Positions 34,711 to 45,054 of a DNA stretch of 64,000 nt are shown here, one piece after another; the first letter of the stretch is position 1, and each line of letters begins with the position of its first letter. The stretch comes from Flavihumibacter stibioxidans (GTDB lineage Bacteria; Bacteroidota; Bacteroidia; Chitinophagales; Chitinophagaceae), in NCBI RefSeq assembly GCF_014332695.1, contig NZ_MBUA01000001.1, forward strand, positions 1,426,001-1,490,000, read 5' to 3'. The notes below the pieces were generated by a model. That model searched no databases, had not been told where the DNA came from, and saw only the letters and a program-made list of their open reading frames with translations. The translations under genes were made by a program, and so were the position numbers.

Positions 34711-37700
34711 TGATCACCGGCAGGGACTTCTCCCTCACCAGCTTGTTGAAGGTATCAAGGTCTTCGGTTCTGATCTTTTTCAGCCTTGCCAATTCTGCAT
34801 CACATTGCCTGGCCAGTTCCGCATACACTTCGCGGGACTGCTTACTTGGCGCCATATTGCCACTATTGGCAGTATTGAATACACCCGCCAGTTTATCATT
34901 TAAACGGATGGGAAAATTCAGCACATCCTGGAAACTCTTAGCCTTTGTCTGGTACAATGCTTCCTCAGTAGATGTCAGCTGCTTCTTAATGCTGTCTGCC
35001 AAAGCCTTCACTTCCTTCGGACAATCCTTACCCTGCCTGGTCACAAAATCGGTTAACTGTGTTCTCAGGGAACGGATATCCTTAATGCCTTTCTGCACAT
35101 CATTGAATTTGCCCTGTACCTCACGCAGGAAACTGAACTGGGCTTCGTAGTCGGACTGTGTTATCTTATAATTGGGATCAGCCTTTAATACAAAAGGCAC
35201 TTCTGCGGAATCCTTGCCAACCCTTATCCTGGCAAAATAATTTCCGGGAGCAGCAGTTATGGAACCCGGAACACCATTCCAAAGGATCATACCATCTATT
35301 CGCTCACCTGCGGGATACTGAAGATCCCACACGAACTGGTTCAGGCCTGCTTCGAGCTCCAGTTTATTCTCTTTTGATTTGGTTGAAAATTCCTTCACCA
35401 GCTTTTTGTCTTTGTCGAAGATCGTTAGGGAAGCGCCTGATGTATCGGCCACCGGCATCCCGGACGCCAGGAAATTGATTACCACACCCGAGGGAGGATT
35501 GGCGCCGGCATTAACGGGAGCAGCACCGCGGAATCGGCGGCGCCCGCCGCCGGATACCATACGCCACGCATCGTTCACAGGGTACACATGCAGTCTCTTA
35601 TTCACCAGTGATGCATCATACTGCTGCACCATGGTTAGATCATCAATCATCCAGAAAGCACGCCCCTGGGTGGCTGCAATGAGATCATTCTCCTTAATGG
35701 TAAGATCCGTAATGGGCACTACCGGCAGGTTCAGCTGGAAGGGCCTCCAGTTGGCGCCATCGTCGTAACTGATGTACATGCCATACTCCGTTCCCGCATA
35801 CAGCAACCCATCGCGTTTGTGGTCCGCGCGCATTACACGGGTGAAATGACGGTTGTCAATACCGCGCGTAATTAATGTCCAGCTCTTGCCATAATCCGTG
35901 GTCTTATAAATATAGGGAGTGAAGTCATCGAGTTTGTAGCGGGTGCCGGTTATGTACGCCACTCCTTTTTTCGACGGATGGGTTTCAATGGCATTCCACA
36001 TGATCCACTTCGGTGCATTGGCAGGTGTTACATTGTCCCAGTTCTTGCCACCATCCCTGCTAATATGCACCAGGCCATCATCGGAACCTGTCCAGAGCAG
36101 GTCTTTTTCCAGTGCACTTTCAGCAGCCGTGAAAATGGTACAATAGTATTCAACGGAAGTGTTATCCTTGGTGATAGGGCCGCCACTGGGTCCCTGTTTG
36201 CTTTTATCATTGGTGGTCAGGTCCGGTGAGATCTGTTCCCAACTGGCACCCTCATTTTCAGTAACAAACAAAGCATTGCCTGCGCAATACAAACGTTTAG
36301 GGTTATGCGGGGAAAAGAAGATCGGGAAATTCCACTGGAAACGATACTTCAATACATCGGCACCTGCACCCATCGGGTTGTCAGGCCAAACCGAAATAGC
36401 GCGGTTCTCGCCGGTCCGGTGATCTAACCTCGACAGGTAACCGCCGTAGTTTCCGCCGTAAACGATATCCGGATTCAGCGGATCGGCTACGACATAACCG
36501 CTTTCCGAACCTGCCGTTTCCTCCCAGTCGCGGTCGGTAATGGCAGCACCATAAGTCCTGTGTTTGATCCGGAAAGTAGAGTTATCCTGCTGTGCACCCA
36601 GGATGCGATAAGGGAAACTGTTATCCGTGCTTACCCGGTAGATCTGCGATGTAGGCTGGTTGTGCATGGTACTCCAACTGTTACCTCCGTCATAACTCAC
36701 CTGTGCGCCGCCATCATCGGCTACGATCATGCGCCGTCCGTCTTCCGGATCGATCCAGAGATCATGGTGGTCGCTGTGGGGGGTGCCCACACCCTGGAAG
36801 GTCTTACCGCCATCACGGCTTACCATGAATCCTACATTGGGTGCGTAAACCAGGTTCTCATTTTTCGGATCCACAAACACCTTGGTATAATACCAGGCGC
36901 GCTGGCGGATATTGTTGTCACTGCTCTGCAATGTCCAGCTTTTACCCGCATCCTGGCTCGCATACAGTCCGCCGTTAGCATTCTCCATTATGGCATATAC
37001 TTTATCAGGGTTGGATGGCGCAACAGCTACGCCCACAATACCCCAAACACCAGATGGCAGTCCTTTCGCCGCAGTAATATTCTTCCAGGTTTCGCCTCCG
37101 TCGGTGCTCTTCCAGAGTCCGCTGCCTTCACCGCCGCTTTCCAGGCTATGGGGCGTGCGGATCAGTCGCCATGTTCCGGCATAAAAGACCTGCGGATTGC
37201 CGGGTTCCATTACCAGGTCAGATGCCCCGGTCTGGTTGTTCACAAACAGTGTCCTTTTCCAGGTCTTGCCGCCGTCAACGGTTTTGTACACCCCGCGTTC
37301 TTCATTGGGTCCGAACAGGTGACCCATCACTGCCACCCATACAATATCAGGATTTCGCGGATGGATCACCACGCGGATAATATGCCTGCCGTCTTTCAGC
37401 CCGATATTGCGCCAGGTGCGGCCCGCGTCATCGCTCCGCCACATGCCACCCAGGCCTTCGGCCACATTTCCGCGCATGGTGTTCTCCCCTTCGCCCACAT
37501 AAATCACATTCTCATCCGATGGAGCCACAGCAACCGCTCCCATGGTACCGCCAAAATATTTATCCGAGATATTTTTCCAGTTGTTGCCGCCATCTGTTGT
37601 TTTCCAGACGCCTCCGCCAGTTGCCCCCATATAGAAGGTCTGGCGGTTTTTATAGGATCCTGCTACAGCAGCCGATCTTCCCCCGCGCCAGGGCCCGATC

Positions 37701-37837
37701 AGCCGGTAACCTGTCTGGGAAAAAAGCAGTGAATCGGTGGTGGAAATGGCCGGAGCAGAAGCCGGGGCCTGCTTCTTTTTTTGTGCCACCATGCCCAGGG
37801 CCGGCAGCAACAGTGCTACCAAGAGTAACTTTCGCAT
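34694..37837 (-). CDS. Sortilin/VPS10-like exported propeller protein, copy 1
   Basis: A 1047-residue exported protein with a signal peptide (LLLVALLLPALGMVAQ). Residues 30-720 form one or two large beta-propellers built from BNR/Asp-box blades (TTDGGNNWKN, TVDGGKTWKR, STDGGETWKN, SQDAGKSWTL, SRDGGKTFQG, TTDYGKSWTL), the VPS10/sortilin-like fold often annotated as a glycosyl hydrolase. The last 300 residues hold a beta sandwich and a helical segment. No glycosidase residues can be assigned; binding of peptides or glycans is more plausible. It is a paralogue of the adjacent gene (37896-40985), 58 nt upstream on the same strand. Confidence 0.82.
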   Translation of the reverse strand: MRKLLLVALLLPALGMVAQKKKQAPASAPAISTTDSLLFSQTGYRLIGPWRGGRSAAVAGSYKNRQTFYMGATGGGVWKTTDGGNNWKNISDKYFGGTMGAVAVAPSDENVIYVGEGENTMRGNVAEGLGGMWRSDDAGRTWRNIGLKDGRHIIRVVIHPRNPDIVWVAVMGHLFGPNEERGVYKTVDGGKTWKRTLFVNNQTGASDLVMEPGNPQVFYAGTWRLIRTPHSLESGGEGSGLWKSTDGGETWKNITAAKGLPSGVWGIVGVAVAPSNPDKVYAIMENANGGLYASQDAGKSWTLQSSDNNIRQRAWYYTKVFVDPKNENLVYAPNVGFMVSRDGGKTFQGVGTPHSDHHDLWIDPEDGRRMIVADDGGAQVSYDGGNSWSTMHNQPTSQIYRVSTDNSFPYRILGAQQDNSTFRIKHRTYGAAITDRDWEETAGSESGYVVADPLNPDIVYGGNYGGYLSRLDHRTGENRAISVWPDNPMGAGADVLKYRFQWNFPIFFSPHNPKRLYCAGNALFVTENEGASWEQISPDLTTNDKSKQGPSGGPITKDNTSVEYYCTIFTAAESALEKDLLWTGSDDGLVHISRDGGKNWDNVTPANAPKWIMWNAIETHPSKKGVAYITGTRYKLDDFTPYIYKTTDYGKSWTLITRGIDNRHFTRVMRADHKRDGLLYAGTEYGMYISYDDGANWRPFQLNLPVVPITDLTIKENDLIAATQGRAFWMIDDLTMVQQYDASLVNKRLHVYPVNDAWRMVSGGGRRRFRGAAPVNAGANPPSGVVINFLASGMPVADTSGASLTIFDKDKKLVKEFSTKSKENKLELEAGLNQFVWDLQYPAGERIDGMILWNGVPGSITAAPGNYFARIRVGKDSAEVPFVLKADPNYKITQSDYEAQFSFLREVQGKFNDVQKGIKDIRSLRTQLTDFVTRQGKDCPKEVKALADSIKKQLTSTEEALYQTKAKSFQDVLNFPIRLNDKLAGVFNTANSGNMAPSKQSREVYAELARQCDAELARLKKIRTEDLDTFNKLVREKSLPVIRVNGE

Positions 37838-37895
37838 ATGCTTATAAGTGTTAGTCCTATGAAGATAATAAAAAAGCCACCTCAGGCACCTCGCC

Positions 37896-40800
37896 TTACT
37901 CTTTCCCTTTTTTTGCTTCCACCTTCACACCTTCCTTCACCATGGCTGCTCTTACCTTGTCAGCATATTGTTTACCAATAGCAGCATGTGTTGCCTGCGC
38001 ATCCCTGACCTGTTGTTTCACCACGCCGATTCTTTCCAGTTGCAGGTTGCTGGGACCGGCTTCCTGGGTGCAAATGGCCATATAAATTTCGCCCAGCCTT
38101 TCCCTCAGTTGCTCCTCGTCGGCGAAAATGGATTTCTGTTTGGTGGCCAGTAATCCTGCCCTGAGTTTCTCCAGTTCCGATTCATAGGCCTTCAACTGCT
38201 TTTTAACTTTCCCGCTCTTCAGCCTGGGCTCATTGTCGCGCAGTAATTTCTGTTCATCATTAACTGCACTGATCAATCCGTTCAGTTCCTGCTGCATGCC
38301 GTACAGTTCCATGGCTGCTTTGTGCTGGGCCTCCCTGTCAGCCATAGTGAAGGAATGGTTGGAGCTGTCATGCACCAACACAAGCCGGTCAGTATATTCC
38401 TTATTACCCACTTTTAATTTCATGGTATATGTACCAGGCAATACCAACGGTGCCGTATAAGCGCCATAATCCATTTTCACGCCTCCCGCCACTGCCTTAT
38501 TGGGTGTCATTCTTAAATTCCAGGCAACTTTGTTGATGCCCTTCCTTTTGGTACCGGGTATGCTTTGTACCAGTGTTCCGGCAGCATCATAGATCTCCAG
38601 TTTCACATCTCCGCTCATCACCCTGTCTTTCAGGTAATACTGTATCGGTGGAATACCGGCGGCATTGTTTGTAACCCAGCCACCAGTTGCGGGAAAGCCG
38701 CCACTGCCGTATTTGCCTGTATTGATGGCAATGGGCTTGCTGTCGAAAATATGTACTTCTTTATTTAAAATATCGGGGGTAAGTGCCCGCATCGGACTGA
38801 TGTCATCCACCACAATAACGCCTCTTCCATGGGTTCCGATCACCAGATCATGCGTTTCAGGATGTATTACGATGTCCCTGACCAATGAATAATCCGGGAT
38901 ATTATTCTTCATCCGGAACCACTCACGACCACCATTAACCGAAGCAAACAAACCCATCTCAGTTCCCAGGAACAATAGTTCGCGGTTCACCAGGTCTTCC
39001 TTCACCTTGTGTGCAAAACCGGTGAATTCACTGCTGTTGAACATGGTCCAGGTTTTGCCCATATCGGTGGATTTTGCCACATAGGTTTTGTGGTCGCCGT
39101 ACATGTGGTTGTCAAAGCTGGCGTATACAGTATTTCGATCAAAGCGGGATGGCTCCACGCTGCTTACCCAGGTCTGTGGCGGTACACCGCTGAGCGCGAT
39201 GTAAGCCGCTACATTGGTCCAGGTTTCCCCCCCGTCGGTAGTGTATTGCAGGTTGCCGTCATCGGTTCCCACCCAGATGAGTTTTTCGTCAAGTGGTGAT
39301 TCCGCTATCGTGAAAATAGTGGTATGATTTTCTGCAGAAGTGTTATCGGCACTTAGTCCGCCGCTGTTCTCCTGCTCCTGTTTCTTTTTATCATTGGTTG
39401 TGAGGTCGGGTGAAATACGGGTCCAGTTGGTTCCCTTGTCGGTGCTCCTGAAGAGATATTGCGCACCGGTGTAAAGGTTACCCGGATTGGCAGCGCCAAC
39501 ATGGATGGGCGTATTCCAGTTCCAACGAAGTTTGGCTTCGTTGGCACCTGCCTGTGGTTTGATGTTTACACTTTTGAATGTCTTCAGGTTAACCCGACCC
39601 ATGGTTCCTCCCTGTGCTTCGGCATAGGCAATATTCGGATCAGCAGGATCAGGAACGGTCCAGAATCCGTCGCCGCCATAGATCGCCTGCCAGTCGCCGT
39701 TGCCCACCCCGCCTGGCTTTGCAGAGGGTGCCACCCAACTGCCATTATCCTGCAGTCCGCCATAAATGCGGTAGGGCTGCTGGTTGTCTACAGCCACATG
39801 ATAGAACTGACCAACCGGAAGATTGCTGAGGAAGATGAAAGTCGCACCACGGTCGAGACTGACATACATGCCGCCGTCTGTACCCAGGTACATCTGGTTG
39901 GTATTGGCCGGGTTGATCCAAAGGGCATGGTGATCGGAATGAACCCATCCGCCTTCATTACTGGCGTCGGCAAAGGAATACCCGCCATCATCGCTGTACG
40001 AAAAACTGTAAGCAGGCCGATAAACCCTTTTGGCTTCTTTCGGATCCACTACCAGGGTGCTGAAATAAAACGGTCGTGATACCACATTCATGGTGGCACT
40101 CTGCTGTTTCCAGTTTTCACCGCCATCTGCAGAGATATAGAGTTTGGTTTCCGCCGCTTCCACGATGGCGATCAGGTTATTCGGGGCACTGGGCGCCAGG
40201 GCCAGGGCTGTTCGGCCAAAGGGCTTTGACGGCAAACCATTCGTAAGCTCCTTCCAGGTTTTACCGCCATCAAGACTTTTAAAGATGCCGGATCCGGGGC
40301 CACCGGAATTAAACAGGTAAGGCAGGCGACGGAACTCCCAGGTGGTGGCATAAACGATATCCGGATTATTGGGGTCAACGGATACATCCGCACAGCCTGC
40401 TTTTTCAGAAATAAACAGGATTTTATCCCAGGTCTTGCCCCCGTCCACAGATTTATACAGTCCGCGGTGTTTGCTCTCACCCCAAAGCGGACCCGGCGCC
40501 GCGACATAAATGTTTTTTGAATTCTTCGGATCGATTACAATTTTGGCAATGTGCTCGGTACTGTCCAGTCCCACCCTGGTCCAGTTATCACCCGCATCTG
40601 TACTGCGATAAAGGCCGTTGCCGATGGAAACGGAATTGCGCATATTGCTTTCCCCGGTTCCCGCAAAAACAGTCCGGGGATTTTGCTGGTCGATAGCGAT
40701 GGCCCCAATGCTCTGGCAGAATTTATCGAATATGGGTTTGAAAGAGGCCCCGGCATTGGTAGATTTCCAGATACCTCCGCCGGCTGTTCCTACATAAAGT

Positions 40801-40985
40801 GTTTTGCCGTCGGCATTCACGCCTTCGATGGACGTGATCCTTCCACTCATGGTGCCAGGCCCCAGCCAGCGGGCTTCCATGGTACCGAATGTAGCGGATG
40901 ATACAGTTGTTTGGGCCACAGCAGTGATGCCCGCGAGTATTCCTGCAACCAGTATGACAACCGGGCGCAACTGAAAACTTTTCAT
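37896..40985 (-). CDS. Sortilin/VPS10-like exported propeller protein, copy 2
   Basis: A 1029-residue exported protein, paralogous to its downstream neighbour in length and domain order. A signal peptide is followed by Asp-box blades (STNAGASFKP, STDAGDNWTR, SVDGGKTWDK, SLDGGKTWKE, SADGGENWKQ, STDMGKTWTM). Short shared strings such as LTTNDKKKQE and YGGLQDNGSW also have counterparts in copy 1. The C-terminus has a coiled, lysine-rich helix ending KVEAKKGKE. The pair probably arose by tandem duplication. It is the third gene of the run and begins 67 nt after the first LolA-like stop. Confidence 0.82.
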   Translation of the reverse strand: MKSFQLRPVVILVAGILAGITAVAQTTVSSATFGTMEARWLGPGTMSGRITSIEGVNADGKTLYVGTAGGGIWKSTNAGASFKPIFDKFCQSIGAIAIDQQNPRTVFAGTGESNMRNSVSIGNGLYRSTDAGDNWTRVGLDSTEHIAKIVIDPKNSKNIYVAAPGPLWGESKHRGLYKSVDGGKTWDKILFISEKAGCADVSVDPNNPDIVYATTWEFRRLPYLFNSGGPGSGIFKSLDGGKTWKELTNGLPSKPFGRTALALAPSAPNNLIAIVEAAETKLYISADGGENWKQQSATMNVVSRPFYFSTLVVDPKEAKRVYRPAYSFSYSDDGGYSFADASNEGGWVHSDHHALWINPANTNQMYLGTDGGMYVSLDRGATFIFLSNLPVGQFYHVAVDNQQPYRIYGGLQDNGSWVAPSAKPGGVGNGDWQAIYGGDGFWTVPDPADPNIAYAEAQGGTMGRVNLKTFKSVNIKPQAGANEAKLRWNWNTPIHVGAANPGNLYTGAQYLFRSTDKGTNWTRISPDLTTNDKKKQEQENSGGLSADNTSAENHTTIFTIAESPLDEKLIWVGTDDGNLQYTTDGGETWTNVAAYIALSGVPPQTWVSSVEPSRFDRNTVYASFDNHMYGDHKTYVAKSTDMGKTWTMFNSSEFTGFAHKVKEDLVNRELLFLGTEMGLFASVNGGREWFRMKNNIPDYSLVRDIVIHPETHDLVIGTHGRGVIVVDDISPMRALTPDILNKEVHIFDSKPIAINTGKYGSGGFPATGGWVTNNAAGIPPIQYYLKDRVMSGDVKLEIYDAAGTLVQSIPGTKRKGINKVAWNLRMTPNKAVAGGVKMDYGAYTAPLVLPGTYTMKLKVGNKEYTDRLVLVHDSSNHSFTMADREAQHKAAMELYGMQQELNGLISAVNDEQKLLRDNEPRLKSGKVKKQLKAYESELEKLRAGLLATKQKSIFADEEQLRERLGEIYMAICTQEAGPSNLQLERIGVVKQQVRDAQATHAAIGKQYADKVRAAMVKEGVKVEAKKGKE

Positions 40986-41052
40986 CTAAGTGTAGTTTTG
41001 GTCAGAAAGAAATAAGCCCGGAACAGGTTCCGGGCTCTTGATTTTGCAGTAA

Positions 41053-41778
41053 TTATTTTGCCGGTTTAAATACTTCCGGTGAAACGGTCTTGTTGATCTC
41101 CACCTTGCTCAGGACCATATCGGCATTCATGCCGGGGCCACCCAGCGGTATATTCACCGTCATGGGAATGGATATGCCTTCGGGCAGTTTCTGGTAATTG
41201 CTGTAACTGGTGGTCATTTCAAATTCCTGCCCATTTATAGATTGTTTGGAGGTTGATTTGAGCAGAAGATAACTGGCAGGATCAATGAAATAGGTTGTTT
41301 CCTTTCCTCCTTTCAAAACCATTTTCACCTTGTGGCATTCCGTACCTTCCACATCTTCCTTGCCCAGGTATTCAACGGCATGTCCCTTTGCCTTGTAATC
41401 AACCAGCGCGCCCTGGGTATCCAGTTCGTCGGCGCCTTTTTTTACCTGCTCCTCCGTCATTGGCTCAACGGTTGTTTTTCCCTGAACCGGCATATACATC
41501 CAGCCTTCGGTGGGTGTCATGATTACATAGTTACTCTGACCCATGATGGTAAGGTCCTGGCGGGAACCGGTATTGTGTACCGCAGTAACTACCACGTTGA
41601 TATCAATGCCCTGGAAGGAGATCAGGCCTTCGGACACAACTGATTTCACTTTCCTCCAGTTTTCCTTTCCGCCGATGGCTTCGATGTGTTTGTCAACCAC
41701 CTCATCGGCTGTTTGTGCATAAGAACTGATGCCGCCCAGCAGGGCAGCGCCTAAAATGGCGAGTTTAACTGACTTCAT
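41053..41778 (-). CDS. LolA-like exported lipoprotein-binding-fold protein, copy 1
   Basis: A 241-residue periplasmic protein with a signal peptide (LAILGAALLGGISSYA). The mature start TADEVVDKHIEAIGGKENWRKVKSV and the alternating strands that follow match the LolA/LppX-like half-barrel, a hydrophobic-cavity fold used to carry lipoproteins or lipids. It has no LolA-specific binding residues that I can name. A C-terminal segment MTTSYSNYQKLPEGISIPM is shared with the second copy. It lies 38 nt after that copy. Function in this operon is unknown. Confidence 0.72.
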   Translation of the reverse strand: MKSVKLAILGAALLGGISSYAQTADEVVDKHIEAIGGKENWRKVKSVVSEGLISFQGIDINVVVTAVHNTGSRQDLTIMGQSNYVIMTPTEGWMYMPVQGKTTVEPMTEEQVKKGADELDTQGALVDYKAKGHAVEYLGKEDVEGTECHKVKMVLKGGKETTYFIDPASYLLLKSTSKQSINGQEFEMTTSYSNYQKLPEGISIPMTVNIPLGGPGMNADMVLSKVEINKTVSPEVFKPAK

Positions 41779-41816
41779 TGGTTTTAATTGTGTGGTTTAA
41801 TGGTATTTGTGTGTGT

Positions 41817-42617
41817 TTATTCAGGTTTGTACAGTTTGGGATCTACCGGCTTATTCACCTCGATCTTTTCATAGATGGTATTTCCTCCCATTCCGTTGCG
41901 TTTTACGGAAAAAGGAAAAATAAATCCGTCTGCATTCTTGGCATAATCGGAATAATCGGTAACGACCTCAGCGCCGCCCGCACCGCCCGGCCCACTGCCG
42001 CCACGGCGTGCCTGTCCGGCCTGGGCACCCTGTCCGGGACCGCCGGGACCGCCGCCCATGCGACCGCCCATTAAGCCCCCGGTCCTTACATCACGAACAA
42101 TATACCAGGTAGCAGGGTCGATAAAGTAGGTAATATCACTGCCGGTATTGAGGATGAGTTTGATCTTATAACATTCCTTCCCTTCAACGGATTCCTTGCC
42201 AAGCAATTCTGCCTTATGTCCCTTGGCAGCATAGTCAACTAACGGTCCCGCACAGTCGAGCTCAGCCTGGGCAGCTTTCACCCTTTGCTCGGGAATTGGC
42301 TCAAACTTACCGCCATTGCGGGGATTGGAGGCCCATCCCTCCTTGTCGGTCAGCAACATCGAAAAACTTCCCATCCCGAAATTGATCTCGGTACGCAACA
42401 GTTCCCTGTTCACTTTGGTCATTTTTGAATTGATCTCATTACCGTTCTGCATAACCGAAACGCCTTCCATGTACACCGACCTGATCGATTTCAGTTTTTC
42501 CTTTCCTCCCATCGCGTTTTCATAATTGCTGATAATTTCCTCCACCGTCTGGGCCTGTACTGTTAAAAACCCAAGGACCAGGCAGGTGAAAATGGTTACA
42601 GCGATTCCTTTCGGCAT
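41817..42617 (-). CDS. LolA-like exported protein, copy 2, with glycine-rich insert
   Basis: A protein of about 266 residues; I start at 42617 (MPKGIAVTIF), which gives a good signal peptide, while an ATG at 42650 adds 11 residues. Its N-terminal region (VEEIISNYENAMGGKEKLKSIRSVYMEG) and C-terminal region (VVTDYSDYAKNADGFIFPFS) parallel copy 1. Between them lies a low-complexity insert of about 35 residues made of Gly, Pro, Gln, Ala and Arg (positions about 190-225) that copy 1 lacks. It is the first gene of the five-gene run and carries a TAnnTTTG element upstream. Confidence 0.72.
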   Translation of the reverse strand: MPKGIAVTIFTCLVLGFLTVQAQTVEEIISNYENAMGGKEKLKSIRSVYMEGVSVMQNGNEINSKMTKVNRELLRTEINFGMGSFSMLLTDKEGWASNPRNGGKFEPIPEQRVKAAQAELDCAGPLVDYAAKGHKAELLGKESVEGKECYKIKLILNTGSDITYFIDPATWYIVRDVRTGGLMGGRMGGGPGGPGQGAQAGQARRGGSGPGGAGGAEVVTDYSDYAKNADGFIFPFSVKRNGMGGNTIYEKIEVNKPVDPKLYKPE

Positions 42618-42635
42618 AATGATTGATTTTATAGT

Positions 42636-42643
42636 CAAATGTA
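42636..42643 (-). promoter_or_regulatory. -7 element for the LolA-like/sortilin-like operon
   Basis: On the minus strand TACATTTG, a perfect TAnnTTTG match, 19 nt before the start codon at 42617. I found no TTG at the expected 17-23 nt spacing, so the promoter is only half supported. Confidence 0.4.
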
Positions 42644-42753
42644 TGGTCAATTATTGCTATTAGATGCGCTTTCAGCCAAATCATTACAGGTAAGCGGCGC
42701 TTTTTCCGCCTTTTAGTGGTTCTTGGGTATATTGCATTGATAACAAACCGAAT

Positions 42754-44388
42754 ATGGAAAAAATCATCCAGGGCAATATTGTTGATATCGCAGACCGGAA
42801 TATCTACTTTGGTGAACTGCACCTGGCAGGTTCCCGTATAACGGCGGTGAAAAAACTTTCGGAGGGAATCAATACCGCTGCGCCTTATATCACCCCCGGA
42901 TTCATTGATGCCCATGTGCACATCGAGAGTTCGATGCTGGTGCCTTCGGCCTTTGCGCGACTGGCGGTGGTTCACGGAACAACCGGCACCATCAGCGACC
43001 CGCATGAAATTGCCAATGTCTGCGGCATTGAAGGCGTTGAATACATGATTGAAAACGGCAGGTCGGTTCCCTTTAAATTTCATTTCGGTGCGCCAAGCTG
43101 CGTACCGGCCACCAGCTTTGAAACGGCCGGGGCCTCTATAGACGCGGAAGGCGTTCGCCGCCTCTTGCAAAGGGATGATATTTATTATTTGAGTGAGATG
43201 ATGAATTTTCCCGGCGTGCTCCATGGCGACGATGAGGTCATGCAGAAGATCGCCGCCGCCCGGCAACTGGACAAGCCCGTTGATGGGCATGCACCTGGTT
43301 TAAGGGGTGCAGATGCAGCCGCTTATATTGCTGCCGGCATCAGCACCGACCATGAATGTTTTACACCCGAAGAAGCCCGTGAAAAACTGCAGCATGGCAT
43401 GAAGATCCTGATCCGCGAAGGAAGTGCAGCCAGGAATTTCGAAGCACTGATCGGACTGCTGCATGAATACCCCGACCACATGATGTTCTGCTCCGATGAC
43501 AAACATCCCGACAGCCTGGTAGCCGGACATATCAACCAGTTATGCGCCAGGGCAGTGGCACATGAAGTGGATGTTTTTAACGTGCTGAAAGCTGCCTGCC
43601 TGAATCCTGTGCTGCATTATAAAATGGATGTCGGTTGGCTGCGCGAAGGTGATTCCGCGGATTTTATTTTACTCGGTGACCTGGAACATTTTGATGTGCG
43701 CGAAACCTGGGTGAACGGTGAGATGGTTGCCCGGAACGGAAAGTCCCTGATACCACATATCCAGGCCGGAACTATCAACCGGTTCTCCTGCGAACCAAGG
43801 ACAGTGGCGGATTTCAGGATACCGGCAGACCGCAGTCCGCAGCCTGCAATTGAAGCCCTGGAAGGCCAGCTGATCACCCATGCCATCCCGCTAAAAACCG
43901 AAGACCTGGTGGTAAAGGAGGAAGCCTTTCATTCGAATCCCAAAAAGGACCTGCTGAAACTCTGTGTGATTAACCGCTATTCCCCCGCTCCGGCAGCCCT
44001 CTGTTTCATAAAAAACTTCGGACTTAAAAAAGGAGCCATCGCCTCCTCTGTAGCCCATGACTCACACAATATCATTGCAGTTGGGGCAGATGATGAAAGT
44101 CTGTGTGAAGCAGTGAACCTGGTCATCGCCGAAAAGGGTGGCATCAGTTGCGTGGGACCAGACCAGTCGGCAGTATTGCCCTTACCGGTTGCCGGACTCA
44201 TGAGTACCGACGACGGATATGAAGTGGCTGCTTCCTATACGAAAATTGATGCCATGGCCAAATCGCTGGGATCAACGCTGGTGGCGCCTTTCATGACCCT
44301 GTCGTTTATGGCCCTGCTGGTAATTCCGGAATTGAAACTAAGCGACAAAGGATTGTTTAACGGAACGAGTTTCCAATTCGAAAGCTGA
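42754..44388 (+). CDS. ade: Adenine deaminase
   Basis: A 544-residue amidohydrolase that converts adenine to hypoxanthine and ammonia for purine salvage. The metal-binding [14 protein letters not shown] stretch opens the catalytic barrel. Further signatures are [48 protein letters not shown] (given here only as a landmark from about residue 170) and FCSDDKHPD, which carries the aspartate pair. The C-terminal adenine deaminase domain follows ([13 protein letters not shown]). Length matches bacterial Ade. It is followed 4 nt later by a Crp/Fnr regulator, so the two may be co-transcribed. Confidence 0.93.
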   Translation: MEKIIQGNIVDIADRNIYFGELHLAGSRITAVKKLSEGINTAAPYITPGFIDAHVHIESSMLVPSAFARLAVVHGTTGTISDPHEIANVCGIEGVEYMIENGRSVPFKFHFGAPSCVPATSFETAGASIDAEGVRRLLQRDDIYYLSEMMNFPGVLHGDDEVMQKIAAARQLDKPVDGHAPGLRGADAAAYIAAGISTDHECFTPEEAREKLQHGMKILIREGSAARNFEALIGLLHEYPDHMMFCSDDKHPDSLVAGHINQLCARAVAHEVDVFNVLKAACLNPVLHYKMDVGWLREGDSADFILLGDLEHFDVRETWVNGEMVARNGKSLIPHIQAGTINRFSCEPRTVADFRIPADRSPQPAIEALEGQLITHAIPLKTEDLVVKEEAFHSNPKKDLLKLCVINRYSPAPAALCFIKNFGLKKGAIASSVAHDSHNIIAVGADDESLCEAVNLVIAEKGGISCVGPDQSAVLPLPVAGLMSTDDGYEVAASYTKIDAMAKSLGSTLVAPFMTLSFMALLVIPELKLSDKGLFNGTSFQFES

Positions 44389-44392
44389 GAAT

Positions 44393-44983
44393 ATGGATGC
44401 CCGGTCAACCAGTTTATTGATACAAAAAATCAGGGCCATCCACCCTGTAAGCGACAGCAGCATTTCCCTTTTACTGGGTAACATGAAAAGGATCCAACTC
44501 CGCAAAAACGACTGGCTGTTAAGAGAGGGGCAGGTCTGCAAAGAAGTGTTCTATGTAAACCAGGGACTTGTAAAAACCTACTTCAATAAGGATGGAAAGG
44601 ACATCAACCTTCGGTTTACTATGGAGAATAATTTCCTTACGAATTTAAGAAGCCTGCGATCCGGTGAACCCACAGACATCAATATGCGGGCAATGGAGGC
44701 GGGTGAGATTTTTTCCATAGACAAAAACTGCCTGCTGGATCTGTACCAGACCGCCAATGACATAGCGCAGTTCGGCCGAAGCCTGCTGGAACTGCTGCTG
44801 GCAGAACAGGAAGACCTCAATAATATGTTCAGGTTACAAACGCCGGCGGAACGCTACCGCCATATTGAAAAACATCACCCGGACATACTGCAGCGGGTAT
44901 CGCAGACCCAGCTTGCCTCCTGGCTGGGATTATCCCGGGAAACACTCAGCCGCATCCGGAAACAGCGCCCCCCGGTTTTGTGA
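44393..44983 (+). CDS. Crp/Fnr-family transcriptional regulator
   Basis: A 196-residue regulator with an N-terminal cyclic-nucleotide-binding-like domain (RKNDWLLREGQVCKEVFYVNQGLVKTYF) and a C-terminal helix-turn-helix, QTQLASWLGLSRETLSRIRKQ. The nucleotide pocket lacks the RExxxGE-type signature expected for cAMP binding, so the ligand, if any, is unknown. Members of this subgroup are very common in Bacteroidota. It lies 4 nt after ade and 71 nt before a SnoaL-like gene. A CRP-type palindrome at 31241 could in principle be bound by this family. Confidence 0.88.
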   Translation: MDARSTSLLIQKIRAIHPVSDSSISLLLGNMKRIQLRKNDWLLREGQVCKEVFYVNQGLVKTYFNKDGKDINLRFTMENNFLTNLRSLRSGEPTDINMRAMEAGEIFSIDKNCLLDLYQTANDIAQFGRSLLELLLAEQEDLNNMFRLQTPAERYRHIEKHHPDILQRVSQTQLASWLGLSRETLSRIRKQRPPVL

Positions 44984-45054
44984 CATTTGACGCAGGTGCC
45001 ACCTGAAATGTTTGTAGAGTTTTGCAGGCATTACTCATTTACAAACATTTTCAA

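Noticed and set aside
36560-37732. A 390-residue plus-strand open frame
   Set aside because: It runs antisense to the sortilin-like gene, which has clear repeats and a signal peptide. Its own translation is rich in His, Cys and Pro without any domain.
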